Notes under the pieces: generated by a model
What the model was told of the DNA's origin: nothing
Databases searched by the model: none
The model's input: the letters and a program-made list of their open reading frames with translations, nothing else
Position numbers and translations under genes: made by a program
Source: Prostheceraeus crozeri
Taxonomy: Eukaryota; Platyhelminthes; Polycladida; Euryleptidae
DNA length: 64,000 nucleotides
Assembly: GCA_907163375.1 (NCBI GenBank)
Contig: CAJQUW010001459.1
Location: 1-64,000 of the forward strand
Reading direction: 5' to 3'
Shown here: positions 34,342 to 45,430 of the stretch, in pieces
How positions within the stretch are numbered: position 1 is the stretch's first letter
How the letters are laid out: every line of letters begins with the position of its first letter

Positions 34342-35130
34342 TTAAACTTCTCTAACCAAAAGATCTATCATAATCTCTTCACCTCCAAAATTTATTTCTT
34401 GTCCTTTCTCATCAGTGATTCTAATGTTAATACTGTTAATAGTTTTTCTTGTAATAGGGAAATATATTAATGTTTGTGGAAATACATTTAATCTATAACC
34501 AATGGGTACAGTAAAAGCTGGAAAACTGAATATTAAATTTGACAATTTACCATTTATATATCCTCCTTCAATAATGTCACAATGTATAACAATTGAATTT
34601 ATTTCAGTTATTTCTGGAATCTTCTCACCTAAATGATAACCTTGACTATATGTTTCTTTATTAAATCCTAATAGTTTTGACAATGATCTATCATGATTAA
34701 AATCAACTTGATGATTTTCGTCTAAAGTAAGAGAAAATTTATTAACTGCCGGTTCAACTGCAAAATGTAATTGTTTCTTATCTTTAAATGCTATACCTAA
34801 ATGTCTCTTAATTTCATTTGATATTGATTCAACTTCGTAAGAACCAGGAAGAAAAGTTAGTATTTTCCACGTTTTACCTTTATCAGTAGAATATCTAAAT
34901 TGATCATTCACATCTTTTATAACATTTTGAATAGTGTTAAATGTAGAGAAACTAGTCAATGCAATTTGATAATTTTTATTTTGTTCCAAATGTAGAATGG
35001 GTTCTAAATTACAAGTGTGTGATGAAGTAGTTGTTATAATTTTTAACGTCGTACTAAATTTTGATGAACCCAAAATCTCAGTTAGATTTTCTAAATGATT
35101 ATTAATTTTGTCTAAATCTGCTGAACACAT
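34342..35130 (-). mobile_element. Polinton part: putative minor capsid (penton) protein
   Basis: One 262-codon frame. It is beta-strand-rich with NYQIALTSFSTFNTI, FRYSTDKGKTW, LPGSYEVESI and a C-terminal SINIRITDEKGQEI-(FGGEE) stretch. This pattern recurs in Polinton proteins next to the packaging ATPase that are regarded as single-jelly-roll minor capsid proteins. The name rests on remembered pattern and position, so it is tentative. This frame looks uninterrupted. Confidence 0.5.
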
Positions 35131-35218
35131 TTTTTAGTTAAAATTTTAAATAAATATTATTTTATGAAATATTTTTTTTATAAAAAAATTAAAAACAACA
35201 TATTTCAGCTATACTTTT

Positions 35219-35929
35219 TTAATCCTCTTCAGTTAGAATCTTCTTTTCTAGCAGTCTTTTCAATATAGCATGAATTTCATTGAAACTAGAATTATGTCCT
35301 TTTATTGCAGATATTGAAATATTTAATCTATTTAGTAATTCTTGTGGATCATCTGGTAAAAATACAGTTGTTTCTGTTTTAAAACCTTTTCCTACTTTAG
35401 CCCCCGTTGATAACAAATTTTCTAATTGTTTATAACGTCTAAGAGATTTTACTGCACCAACTCTATCTAACATAGCTTTATATTTTATGAGATCTTCTAC
35501 AGCATGATTTTTTAAATCTGCTCCTCTTAAAAGATCAACAAAATTTCTATCTAAACTGAAAGAAGATTTATGTGATGAAAAAATTAAATCTCGAAAAGGT
35601 TGTGGAAATATTTCTTTTTGTCCGAGATAAAATTTAGGTATTGTTTTTCCATCTATAAATGAAATAGAATGTTCAAATTGCATAGATTTTGGTAATTTCT
35701 TATTAATGTTTGATTCTAGTAATCCATAGTCATCTAATATAGTTTTGTGTTCTGGATCTGTTATATTAATTTGTTTATCATTATTTGCAAGTTCTTTTTC
35801 AAGAGTTTTAAATGGTTTCATAGTTTTTTCAAAATCAGTTTTTACTTGTTCGGTTTGCTGCATTTTTTCAAACATATCAGATTGAATACCAGCTTTATAC
35901 ATTCTATGCTGAGTATGATTTTCTTTCAT
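35219..35929 (-). mobile_element. Polinton part: conserved protein of unknown function
   Basis: A 236-codon frame, highly charged and mostly helical, with a central FYLGQKEIFPQPFRDLIFSS segment and a C-terminal LPDDPQELLNRL block followed by a short helical domain. Polintons of other animals seem to carry a protein with a similar LPDDP-type C-terminus beside the capsid genes, but no function is known to me. This frame looks uninterrupted. Confidence 0.45.
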
Positions 35930-36019
35930 AATATTTTTAGCTTTATTAACTCATCTAATTGTTGGATTCTTTTTTGATTGTCAGCTTTAATTTTATCCAT
36001 TTTTAAAATATAATATTTG

Positions 36020-36310
36020 AATTTTGTGGTAACATTGGAATACAACAAAAACATTTTACTGAACAAATTATTTTTTTATTGCTTTGGCGTCTAAAGTTTT
36101 GTTTAATAAAGTTTTGCTGAAAGTTTGGCTTAAAGTTTTTAGTTCTTCTAAAAAAATTTTATCATTTTCTTCATTAGAAATTTTACCATCACTAGAAATT
36201 TTGCCATCGTGTTTATTCTTGTCATTAACTTGTGTCTGTAATTTTGTGGTAACATTGGAATACAACAAAAACATTTTACTGAACAAGTTATTTTTTTATT
36301 GCTTTGGCGT
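36020..36310. repeat. Tandem duplication of about 220 bp inside the Polinton
   Basis: The 70 bp at 36021-36089 (tggtaacattggaatacaac onward) recur almost exactly at 36241-36310. The coding stretch for KISSDGKISNEENDK appears twice as well, near 36170 and 36420. A recent duplication of a gene end explains this. Confidence 0.85.
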
Positions 36311-36326
36311 ATGACGTCTTTTCGTT

Positions 36327-37039
36327 TTAAGTTTTGTTTAATAAAGTTTTGCCTAAATTTTCGCTTAAAGTTTTTAGTTCTTCTAAAAAAACTTTATCAT
36401 TTTCTTCATTAGAAATTTTACCATCACTAGAAATTTTGCCATCCTGTTTATTCTTGTCATCAACTTTTTCTGACTGTAATTGAAATGATATTTGATTTAC
36501 TTCATTAGCTATTTGATCAAATTTTTCAATCTCATCTAGCATAATGACATTATCATCACATACTCTTTGAAAGTAGTAATGTAATTTGTCATAGACTTCT
36601 TTAATATGTAAATGCTTAGTTTTTAATGATTTTCGTTTCTTAGTAATTAAAGATTTATCTAACATTGTAACAAGCGAAGTTGTAAAAACACCCGTACCTG
36701 TTAAAGCAGTAGCAACTACTGGAATTACTAAAACACCTGAAGATATAACAATTGTTGAAGCACCTAAACTTATTGTTAAAAATATTCCAATACCTTGTGT
36801 TACATTCTTAACTTTAGACCATCTCTTCTTAATTTATCATAATGCTCTAATCTTAATAATAATTGAGATTCCTTATCTTTCATATACCTATCTCTATCTT
36901 TGTGTTTTTCAATGTCCATCTTTTCAATGTTCATTTTTTCAGTGTCCATGAAAGTAGAACTACGTTCATTTATTAACGAAGGATATATTCTCGAAGTTCC
37001 TTCCACTTTTGAGGTTTCTTCCACTTTTGTTTCATCCAT
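36327..37039 (-). mobile_element. Polinton part: membrane-protein-like region
   Basis: The N-terminal portion (36800-37039) is charged with repeated TSKVE and MNIEKMDIEK phrases. The middle (36670-36800) encodes a strongly hydrophobic stretch (GASTIVISSGVLVIPVV) fit for one or two membrane helices. The C-terminal portion (36327-36665) is a charged coiled coil ending in the duplicated KISNEENDK segment. Interrupted in this fossil. The function is unknown. Confidence 0.4.
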
Positions 37040-37227
37040 TTTTTTAATGAATATTTTGAATACAATCTTCTGAAATTCTTAGACTACCTAAATTTTTAGT
37101 CTACTTAAATTTTCGACCACGTGATATTTTTTGGACTGCCTAAATTTTCGACTACGTGAAATTTTTAGACTGCCTAAATTTTCGAAATTTGGAGTCTACC
37201 TAAATTTTTGAAATTTATAGACTACGT

Positions 37228-37303
37228 AAATGTTTGAAATCTCGCAAGGTGTGACATCCGGTGCGAGCGGAGCGATGCGCCGGATGTCATACCCTATACT
37301 ACT
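37228..37303 (-). repeat. Polinton right terminal inverted repeat
   Basis: Inverse of 27096-27171. Just inside lie short ctaaatttt-cga phrases repeated five or six times (37080-37220). Confidence 0.92.
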
Positions 37304-37309
37304 TGCAGT

Positions 37310-38892
37310 CTGTACATGTAGTCCACAAAAGAAACAACTCGTGCATTGGAAAATATTTTGAATATCGGTGGATAAGGATTTAAAGTGAAGCCTTGAATAT
37401 CGCATTGATTTTTCTTGCATTTTTGGGCTGTACGCTAGCCGAACCTGCGGGCACCGGTGCACCGAAAATTTTGAAAAGTTTCCCTGAAGCACTTATTGAA
37501 GTATAGACGAAATACAACGTGTTTCGCGTTCTAGATTGTCGTGTGATAGTCACTTAAAATATCAAAATTTATTGGCAGGGTCTTTATCCTTGATGCTAAA
37601 CATTCATGTTTTCCAGAATTCAATATAAAATTTTATAGAGTAGTAGGAAGATTCTAATGGTGCTAAACTATTCGAGAGACTTACAAAGATATTCTTTAAT
37701 TCTATTCTACCAACACTTGCAAGTAAGTGACTGTCGTCATACTAAGCTTATGCGTGTCTTTGATGGATCTAATAAAATTCTTTAAAACTAGATGAAATAG
37801 AAATTATGTGGATATGCAACAAAAATGAGTGAAAGAACAATGACTGAATTGCTAAGTCATTGGCGGACGAAGCGTTGACTTTTAATTGATTCGTGAATTT
37901 TAAAATGATATGCAACAAAGGAAGAGTTTATTTTAGATTTTTCAAAATAATTTGACACATCAAGAAATGTAGACAGGTTCGAATCAATATCAATCAACAG
38001 CAATATCACGTTATCTGCAAGTTACTGTGCGGAAGGTTAAGATCTCGGCATAGCGATTAGCTTCAAGCAGCCAAGAAAAAAATCTTTCGGGCGGAACCCT
38101 GGCCACTGGAATGCCAAGATAGTCTATATCTCAGCAAGAGGAGCAACAGCAGGGTAGACCTACGCGGTATTCACGATGAGATTTCAAAATGGTTCTGAGG
38201 TAGCGGGTAATCGGAATTCTGTGGTCTACAATGATTTGTGATGAGCCTGAATTGCCGAAATTTCGTCCGTTAGCTTTTTCACATTTTCTCTCAACATCAG
38301 GAAATACATCGCATATTTTATGACACAATCGTGATTTTCAAAAGGTTTCACTTTCATGATACAGAAATTTGTTGTGAATTGATGTTTGAAGTCTGATTGT
38401 CGTGAAGCATGAATTGAATTGGTAAATGGAATTGAGTAACGTTCTCCTGTTCGTATGAAAAATACTGCATTCTCAAAATACTTCGCTATCAATTTACTGT
38501 TACTAAGATTACAGATAAGTTAATTATGATTGAAGCTTCACAGTAATGCATCAATTTGATCGAAATTCGTACATTTCGGTGCACCGGCCACATGCCAAAT
38601 TTTCAGTAATATTATTTTTTGGAGGTTATGAAATATGACACAGCTGACGATATACAACGACATTCACGAGATGAAGTGAGTGTTAGACTTCTAAAGTATC
38701 TATTTGTTCTTTAACTACTTTTTAATCTCCGAAAATTACATCTAGAGGATACGTTGGAAAGACAAATGAACAAATTGAGATGAATTGAAACAAATATGTA
38801 AAATCTTTTTTATCAGATTATGTCTTGATCCGTCTACTTAGTAATACCGAGGAGTTTTCCTGGGTAGACCAAATGATCAAAGGTGCGTTTTA
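37310..38892. other. Interior of the outer hAT-like element, no gene recognised
   Basis: Short inverted matches occur (ccggtgcaccgaaa at 37454 and its inverse near 38574; gtgcttcagg left of the Polinton and its inverse near 37483), which hint at a palindromic older repeat. A minus-strand frame at 38226-38492 has no known domain. Confidence 0.35.
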
Positions 38893-40834
38893 CAGGGTGT
38901 CCACTGTACGTGAAATTCACGTACGTACGTGAATTGTACGTGAATTTTGAAAATTATAAAATTGTACGTGAATTTTGGGAAAATGCGAAGGTGTACGTGA
39001 ATTGTACGTGAATTTCAGCTCAGTTGCGCAGATAGTGGTATTTACTGCTATTTACTCCTACTTGATATCTACTGATTCTTGTTTCATGTGCTAATTTTTT
39101 TTCTTCCGTTGTTGCACCAACTCTGACTTGGTTCTACAAAAAAGTATGTTACAATAAAGAAAGTCATAAACATGTAGATATGTTCATATAATATAGCCGC
39201 TACTGACAACGGGTCTGGGTTCAGACAATGAAAATTTGTGAAATTCTAGTAAGCAGCGTCTTGACATCTTTGTGTACTGAATTATTTTGTGCTTTTTGTA
39301 ATAGATGTATACATGTGTATTGTGCAGTCATATACTAGGGCTTTTTGTCTCTATAAGGCCCATATATAGATGTACATGCATATGTGGCTACGCAAAATTG
39401 TCAATGCTTGGCCAAGGCCAGCAAGCAATTGGGTCGGTTGACTCAAACGTTCATTCTATGACGTGTTGTATTACTTACAGATAGAAATGCATGCGTGGTG
39501 AAAAATGGTGAGGCTGTGTCGTTCCAGCTTGTTGTCAGTTGCAGATTTTGACAGTGCTAGATAATGTATGGATGGCTTCAGTCATTTAATTGACTTGGGT
39601 CATGTTTTGGCTCAGTCTGATGGAGTTGTCGTACGATATATCACCATGAACTATAAACATCAAAACATGACGACCTGCAGAGCATAAAATAAGTCACCGC
39701 TCTCAGATGGATGTTTTGGTTCGATTCTGAAAGAAAGAAAATCAACAAGCATAACAAGGTATCTAAGTTCCGAATTTTTAGATCACACGTCAGCCTCAAA
39801 CTTGATTTATGCTTTATGGCGAGTTTTAGAACCTTTGGGACTCAAGAAATTGACATCTGTGTCCATGGATGGGCCAAATGTTAATTGGTCACTTTTGCGA
39901 ATGCTCAGTAGTCGTAGAAAAGTTGACGACTTTCCTGCTTTGTTGGAATTAGGCTCGTGTGGCCTGCAAATTGTTCATGGAGCATCTTCATTAGGTCATA
40001 CAAAATTGGTTGGAAAATTGACGAAATTCTGTCCTCCTCTCATTATGTTTTTCAAAATTCGCCTCTTAGACGAGCACAATTTATCGAAATCACTGGGCAG
40101 TTCCCAAACAGTTCCCGAAAAATTTTTGCCGAATCAGGTGGTGTGAAAATCTTGACGTTGCAAAACGTTTCATTAAACTGATCCCTTCATTGATTAAATA
40201 TTGCTCCGAAGTCCATCCGAAAAAGGAAAGCTATTGAATTGAATGAGGCAAGGGAGAAGGAGAAGGAAGCGGAAATTTCATACTTATGTGCACAACGGAA
40301 GCGCCGACTATTAGACTTTTAGATTGACTGGTTTTTGTGCTATGGTGGACTCAGTCTATTGTTTCTATCCTGATGTTTTTAAAAGAAATAAAAAGTTATC
40401 TCCTTGAATATGCACACTAATATTCTTAGTTTTAATCTGCTTCTAGAAATTTAAAAACACAAACCCTATTATTGTTGCCCTTGATTTTTATAGCCGTGAA
40501 TTATGTTGTATTTAGAGATTATTGAGTGACCAAAAATACCATTTAGTTGTGAACTGATGGCTTCAAAACAGCATCGAATGACGAATGCACTTATATTATT
40601 ATGTGTGCAGTGTGTATACAAGATAGTTCTGAAGAACTATCTTTCTACTGTAAATATCTCATTACTGCATCTCTTTGAGCAGTTGCTGCGGGTAGTGTTT
40701 TTGAATGATTTTGACTCCACCAACTGTCGCTTGCCGGGCAAGTAGAAATAGTGGTACGTGAATTTTTTGTCATGTGCGTGAATTGTACGTGAAATGTACG
40801 TGAATTTTTTTTCTCAGATAGGGTGGACACCCTG
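38893..40834 (+). mobile_element. CAGGGTGTCCAC-type (hAT-like) transposon, decayed
   Basis: Inverted ends CAGGGTGTCCAC and GTGGACACCCTG, with multiple gtacgtgaat motifs clustered at both ends (38904-39020 and 40752-40806). The interior holds coding remnants on the plus strand. No target duplication could be matched. A fragment of the same family lies at 21251-21380. The superfamily is my guess from CAG...CTG ends and the type of protein remnant. Confidence 0.75.
39790..40322 (+). pseudogene. Decayed transposon protein (SMDGPNVNW family)
   Basis: The first part (39802-40146) encodes VSMDGPNVNWSLL, LLELGSCGLQIVHGA and LVGKLTKFC. SxDGPNVNW plus GSCGLHxxHGA is a recurring signature of repetitive, transposon-linked proteins in invertebrates, probably hAT-related. 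A second stretch in another frame ends with a Lys/Glu-rich helix (KRKAIELNEAREKEKEAEI, then CAQRKRRLLDF) and a TAG at 40320-40322, the likely natural C-terminus. Frame changes and missing segments make it a pseudogene or a set of exons of one. Confidence 0.6.
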
Positions 40835-40844
40835 ATGATTATTC

Positions 40845-41030
40845 GGTTGCAGAACGAGCAAAATGCGGGCTTGGTACGAATGGCTCAAGAGTCCAGTGGA
40901 GGTACAAAGGCTTTATCATTCAGAGCATGGCAAGAACGCGAGAGCACCGGATGCCCGTACCATAAAGCGGTGGCACACAAACCTGTTGACCAGTTTTAGC
41001 CACACTGGGACATCGTTCTCCGATTGCCTG
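40845..41030 (+). pseudogene. Transposase N-terminal helix-turn-helix fragment
   Basis: Encodes MRAWYEWLKSPVEVQRLYH, then HGKNARAPDARTIKRWHTN. The W-Y-x(n)-V-x-R-x-Y...AP-x(n)-TIKRW pattern resembles the DUF4817-type helix-turn-helix at the N-terminus of some Tc1/mariner-like transposases. Immediately upstream, SVAERAK lies in a shifted frame. No catalytic domain follows. The MITE at 41159 keeps a short piece that could be the C-terminus of such a transposase. Confidence 0.5.
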
Positions 41031-41158
41031 AAATATAGATTCCGTTATAAATCATAAGACTAATTATTTTAATCATAATTATGAATTATAAGGACTGGTC
41101 AGATTCACTCGGGATTCGTATTAAGGCTGAAGTGGAAACGTACGTTAAAGCTAATGTA

Positions 41159-41474
41159 CAGGGTGGCCCATTTAAAACCACCGATTCTAAATGTCCATAA
41201 TTTCGCTATTTTTGATCAGATGTCAATGAAAACAACACACAATGTTCATCCATATATTCAATCTATGTTCTAAAAATTTCAACATCATGAAGTCAACAAG
41301 TCAAGAGATTCGTACTTCGACACGATGTCCATCATTTTCGACAACTCTTGCCAATCGATCACGATACTCCTGCATGGTGTCACGTTTTCACGTTACCATG
41401 TTTTCATTGACATCTGATCAAAAATAGCGAAATTATGGACATTTAGAATCGGTGGTTTTAAATGGGCCACCCTG
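41159..41474 (-). mobile_element. Young Tc1/mariner-type MITE with perfect 75-bp arms
   Basis: Arms 41159-41233 and 41400-41474 are exact reverse complements over 75 bp (CAGGGTGGCCCATTTAAAAC outermost) and are flanked by TA (41157-41158 and 41475-41476). The 166-bp core encodes on the minus strand MQEYRDRLARVVENDGHRVE then a stop, resembling a transposase C-terminus. It looks like an internal deletion product of an autonomous element. Perfect arms imply recent insertion. Confidence 0.93.
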
Positions 41475-41629
41475 TATATCATTGCATAATGGCTTGCATA
41501 TGTGCAGTGCAAAGAATTTGTGTTTGGTATATCACAAATTATGTAAAATCCGTTTGTAAAGACTTATTTAAACCTCTTGGAAAACTCCTGGAAAAACGAT
41601 TCTTGAAAAGCGCGGAAACTCTGAGTTAA

Positions 41630-43555
41630 TGACTACACAGTAATAAGTAATCAATAAGCCTGATCCGTCTTTTCCATTATTCCATCGCTCCATTAAACAA
41701 AGGAAATCCATCAAAGTTGCCATCCATTCCGAATGCGAAGCTTAAGCAAAGCTGAGCCGATGACTGAGCGTCCCATGAAAACAATATCGGAGAATATTTC
41801 ATACAGCCTAGACCTAGGGGATCCGCGGTCATGACGGCAGACAATCCGAAAGTTGTGACAGAACCATATAGGGCTCCTGGTACTTACTGTTAGCCATTCA
41901 TGTCTCTGTAAATTACTTAAGTACAATTAAACATGCTTTTTGATGGATTTGAAACCGCTACTTTCGAGACAGCTGCCCAAGGCGGTGGCCACTGAAAAAT
42001 CGACGAAGTGCTGACTTGAATTAATTTTCGTGTTGACGAGTCAACCTGCTATATTGCATTGGCAATACCAGGGGAATAGCTTACTAATCAATCTCTCTTT
42101 TCTTTATAGAATTGGACGATTTCGTACTCCGTCAAGTTTTGATGGAATCAGAGAGGGATTATTGGTTGCAGTTAACACGCGGTCAGCAGCCAGATACAGA
42201 AGAGAAACGAAATAACGAGCACCCGAATAACGAAGCTGGATGTTCCAAAAGTTAGCTGATTCATTGCTGTCGATGTGATAGCCAGCGCCATTTGAATGGT
42301 GGTTGTACAAAATGCCTCTTTGATATCAGTGAGATTTCTAACGATTCGGAAATCCCTCAGTGCTTTCGTTTTCTTGTAGTGAAAATTTCCGGATGCATAA
42401 AAACCGAATATATATCTGTCGTATTCTTTGAGACATATTTTGTACAGATCTGAAAATTGTTGTATATTAGTCGTTATGCAAGAGATGAGACCGTACTTTT
42501 GTCCTCTAGCCTTACGAGCAGATTCAATACCCAATCTTTGTGTTTGTGATGATTTCTTGTGAATGAAGATTTATTCCCTAAATGAGTCTGTAATTTTCGT
42601 GTCATACGTGATGCATGGTGATTTCTTTCAGCCAGGCAATCCCGTTGAATATATAACTAATAAGAATTACAAATAATTCAATGAATGATTGTGTAGGTAT
42701 TTTTGTTTTCCTTGGATTGATCGTGTATGCAGTCAATCGGATTCGGGAAATAATGCGTGTATCGCAGAGAAATGTACCACCGCGGTATGTCTAAATTTCA
42801 CGGAATTGAGAGACCAAACTTCGCCCAGTTTTCTCGTCCGATTAGACATGATCTGACTCTGTACCTACGCATTTCCAATTGTACATGGATACTTTTCAAC
42901 TGTATTGATGAAACTATCGGTCAGAATGACCCGAGCTGTTAATGTAAAGCTACTTCATTACCATTTTCAATATAATTGGATGGTCTTACAAAATTTGCCT
43001 TCTGTATTTGTTGAATTATTCATTCTAATTTATTTGGTATATCAGCCTAATTAATATTTTCTGGGTACATTTCCGATAGTTTGTCCATAACTCAACTGGC
43101 GTAAGTGTGCATATGCGAGCCGAGTTCTCTATATACGACTAGTGATTTCGGATAATGCAGGCGTTGCCTTGATCTCGTGGTGTATGTTACATGAAAGACC
43201 GTGAATGTGAGCTAAAATACTAGATGCGTGATTGAGAAAAACCATTGGCTTAAATTATCGAAAATTGTACCGCAAATAGAACCTCGCTCAACACCACTAA
43301 ATAAAAGACAGCATAGGGTCGATGTATGTAATTCAGGAGATTCAGGTGTGTTTGGAAGCACAATTCCTGTACAAACATTTGTCACTTTTGAGGTGCCTGA
43401 TATTATCAGGGTATGGCTGCAAGATGAAATAGGAGTTGTCTCGATGTGAACTAGGCCTGCTGATGATTCGAAGCTGTTATTGGGTTAAATGGCAGCTATG
43501 GCCTACTCAAGCTGATGCACTAGGTGACATGCCATGATCAATCACGCGTAATATA
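41630..43555. other. No gene recognised
   Basis: A minus-strand frame of 120 codons (42172-42534) ends in a hydrophobic segment (RVLVISFLFCIWLLTAC) that could be a membrane anchor. Nothing else supports it as a gene. Other frames are short. Confidence 0.35.
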
Positions 43556-43621
43556 CACATCCCGGTGAAAAAATCAATTGTCGGCCCGACAAATTACCGA
43601 CAGTTTTTTTCACCGGGATGA
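43556..43621. repeat. Tiny palindromic MITE (tcccggtgaaaaaa family)
   Basis: Ends tcccggtgaaaaaa and ttttttcaccggga enclose an inner inverted pair (tgtcgg / ccgaca), total about 62 bp. The same end sequence, followed by tgtcggc-rich sequence, occurs at 53148. Confidence 0.75.
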
Positions 43622-43851
43622 CCCTAAATATCCGTGGCTATGCGGGACATTGCTGCGACAGTTGGCAGTCCTGTTGTATAGACTTTGTGTCTGCATGTAT
43701 CAGAGGCTAAAAAATGTGATAGGACCTCAATTTCATGCTCAGGGAAGACAGAACATGCTTAGCGGTTCACCCGTGGTTCAAGCGGCAGCGCTCAGACGAC
43801 GCGCAAACTATAAACGCTCGCCCGCTCGTATTCATAAACATTCCCCATGTT
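43622..43851. other. Left flank of the first piggyBac-like element
   Basis: No feature recognised. gcactaggtgacatgcc (43520) and its near-inverse at 52906-52922 lie outside the two ends of the element, suggesting that it inserted into an older inverted repeat. Confidence 0.3.
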
Positions 43852-43899
43852 TTAACGGTTAAATGATGTCCTCACGTAAGACTAGGTAAATGATGAACC

Positions 43900-43917
43900 C
43901 GGGTCTGGCCAGACCCG
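43900..43917. promoter_or_regulatory. Palindromic terminal motif, left
   Basis: Perfect 18-bp palindrome CGGGTCTGGCCAGACCCG, 45 bp inside the left end of piggyBac-like element 1. Copies at 52588-52605 and 52767-52784 mark the right end. Likely a transposase-binding site by position; not demonstrated. Confidence 0.6.
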
Positions 43918-44317
43918 TAATAAAATTGAAGATAAGCACCGCTATTCATCTATAGTGAAGGTTGTAGGAACATTGGATTTTAGAATACCATGGTTTATCA
44001 TCACTTCACTTCTGCATTTAGCTAGTTTCAGCTAATAACTAGGCCTATATGCTAGCCACAGTCGGCCTATGTTGTGAAACTGTTTTAGGTGATGCCATAG
44101 TCTGTGGAAATATATGTTTATCTGGCTTATCTAAAAAGTGATAGCAGTTGTCAATTATAGGCCTACATACTGTACGTATTATAATGTAAAACACAATTCA
44201 TCCAGGTACCATGCAGTATAATTGAAATAGTCAGCTGCTGTATTCCATTACTGAGTAATGGAGAAAGTTCATAAGTATTACATACAATCAGGACAATAAT
44301 AGACGGTTGTTGCATGC

Positions 44318-44570
44318 TCCCACTGGAAACGAAAATATGGGAGCCATGTGGCCGCCATATGGGTATGTGGGATGGATCTGGACGAAATTTACAAAGTGTA
44401 ATTTTCGTGATAAAATGAAGCGGAAGTCATTCATCTAGAAGGAAATGATGCATAAACAAGTCATGTGCAAGTTAGTGACCAGTTATTTGATCAAAAAGTA
44501 GCAAAATAACACATGTGGTATGGTGCGTGGCCACTCCATATGTACAGCATATGGGATTTTCCAGATGTAA
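44318..44570. repeat. Probable MITE (tcccactgg / catatggg family)
   Basis: Starts tcccactggaaacgaaaata and ends with catatgggattttccagatg, loosely inverted. It is rich in ccatatggg-type dyads. A related sequence lies at 49435-49502. Weak ends and no target duplication seen. Confidence 0.35.
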
Positions 44571-45099
44571 CCCAGATAGTAAGAAATATCGATTGACAGT
44601 CACTCATTGCATTACACATTGCGAGGTACATGTTTTCTCATTATTATTTTATATCTTTTAGGCTTTGGCACTGATATATTCCATTTTTTACTGAGTTCTT
44701 CAACATGTTGATGTGTGATGATTGTTCAGTTATTTCTGCCAATTTGGTGACATATGGCGCATGCAAGGGAAAATACTGAAATTAGCAGATTAATCAAAGG
44801 AGTTTTGCTCTTCTTTATGCAATGGCATGCATGAATAGCACTGAACACATTCAGAAAGAAACTTACCAAGATTTTTAGATTTTGACTTGTTTGTCTGAGG
44901 TATTAAATTTAGTTCAACTATATTTTACCCGGTTTGATTTTTCGATAAGCAGCTGCTACAAGTTGAAGTTACCCTTGCGGATCGAGCTTAATTCTAACAG
45001 AAATATAAGACATTCGATTCAATCATGTCCCTTCGAATCAAGAGCAAGAGTCAAGCTTTTTCAAGCTTTTGACCAACATCTCAAGAGAAATGGGTGAGA

Positions 45100-45430
45100 T
45101 CATCCAAGGATTCATTTGCATCGCTTCGTGTAGAGTTGCTTTTATTCCTACCCTTTTTCGTTCTACACGACATTGCGGAGATATTCGTGTGTGTTTCATC
45201 TGTTGTTGTAAAAAAAACTAATACGCTGCATTAAAGATGACAGGAAAATGCACTTTGTTTCAAGAGTACCGTGGTAGGAATTTTTCTTGACATAAAAAAT
45301 GATGGCGGACAGGCGTGATGTAAGACACGCAGACTGCCTCTCAGCAGTACAGCGAATGTACTGCCGCTTAGTGGTCCGCTTAGAGTACCTTTTCACTAGA
45401 CCGAGGTCATATCAATTAGATGCATACAAC
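45100..45430 (+). repeat. Segmental duplicate, copy 1
   Basis: Parallels 48310-48640 over about 330 bp at perhaps 70% identity: ctttttcgttct-acacgacatt, aggaatttttcttgac, cacgcagactgcctctcag and catcaatt-g-tgcat phrases occur in the same order in both. No clear coding frame is conserved between the two. Confidence 0.75.

Larger units (their letters stand above)
27096..37303 (-). mobile_element. Polinton/Maverick element, broken, 10.2 kb
   Basis: Terminal inverted repeats of about 76 bp (AGTAGTATAGGGTATGACAT at each end, about 4 mismatches) are flanked by near-identical 6-bp duplications, tacagt (27090-27095) and tgcagt (37304-37309). AGT-type ends with a 6-bp duplication are diagnostic of Polintons. 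The interior is much richer in AT than its surroundings. Nearly all genes are on the minus strand: tail-fibre-like protein, protein-primed DNA polymerase with an intein, packaging ATPase, putative minor capsid protein and others. No integrase, adenovirus-type protease or major capsid gene is recognised, and it is shorter than the usual 15-20 kb. It is a fossil with many interruptions, perhaps six or more. About 95% end identity suggests moderate age. Confidence 0.93.
26817..41623. mobile_element. Outer hAT-like transposon carrying nested insertions
   Basis: Left end CAGGGTTTCCGCGCT and right end (reverse-complemented) CAGAGTTTCCGCGCT match at 14 of 15 positions. The same 6 bp, agttaa, flank both ends (26811-26816 and 41624-41629). 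Both ends carry clustered subterminal tcctggaa motifs, five or more on the left. CAG...CTG ends with TGGAA-rich subterminal repeats suit hAT elements with short duplications. Most of the 14.8 kb is later insertions: a Polinton, another transposon and a MITE. No transposase of the host element is recognised. Confidence 0.7.

Noticed and set aside
38893-40834. Target duplication for the CAGGGTGTCCAC element
   Set aside because: Flanks tttta and atgat do not match at 5, 6 or 8 bp, so none is claimed.
42172-42534. A 120-codon membrane protein gene
   Set aside because: Only a hydrophobic C-terminal stretch supports it; no homology, promoter or splice context is visible.
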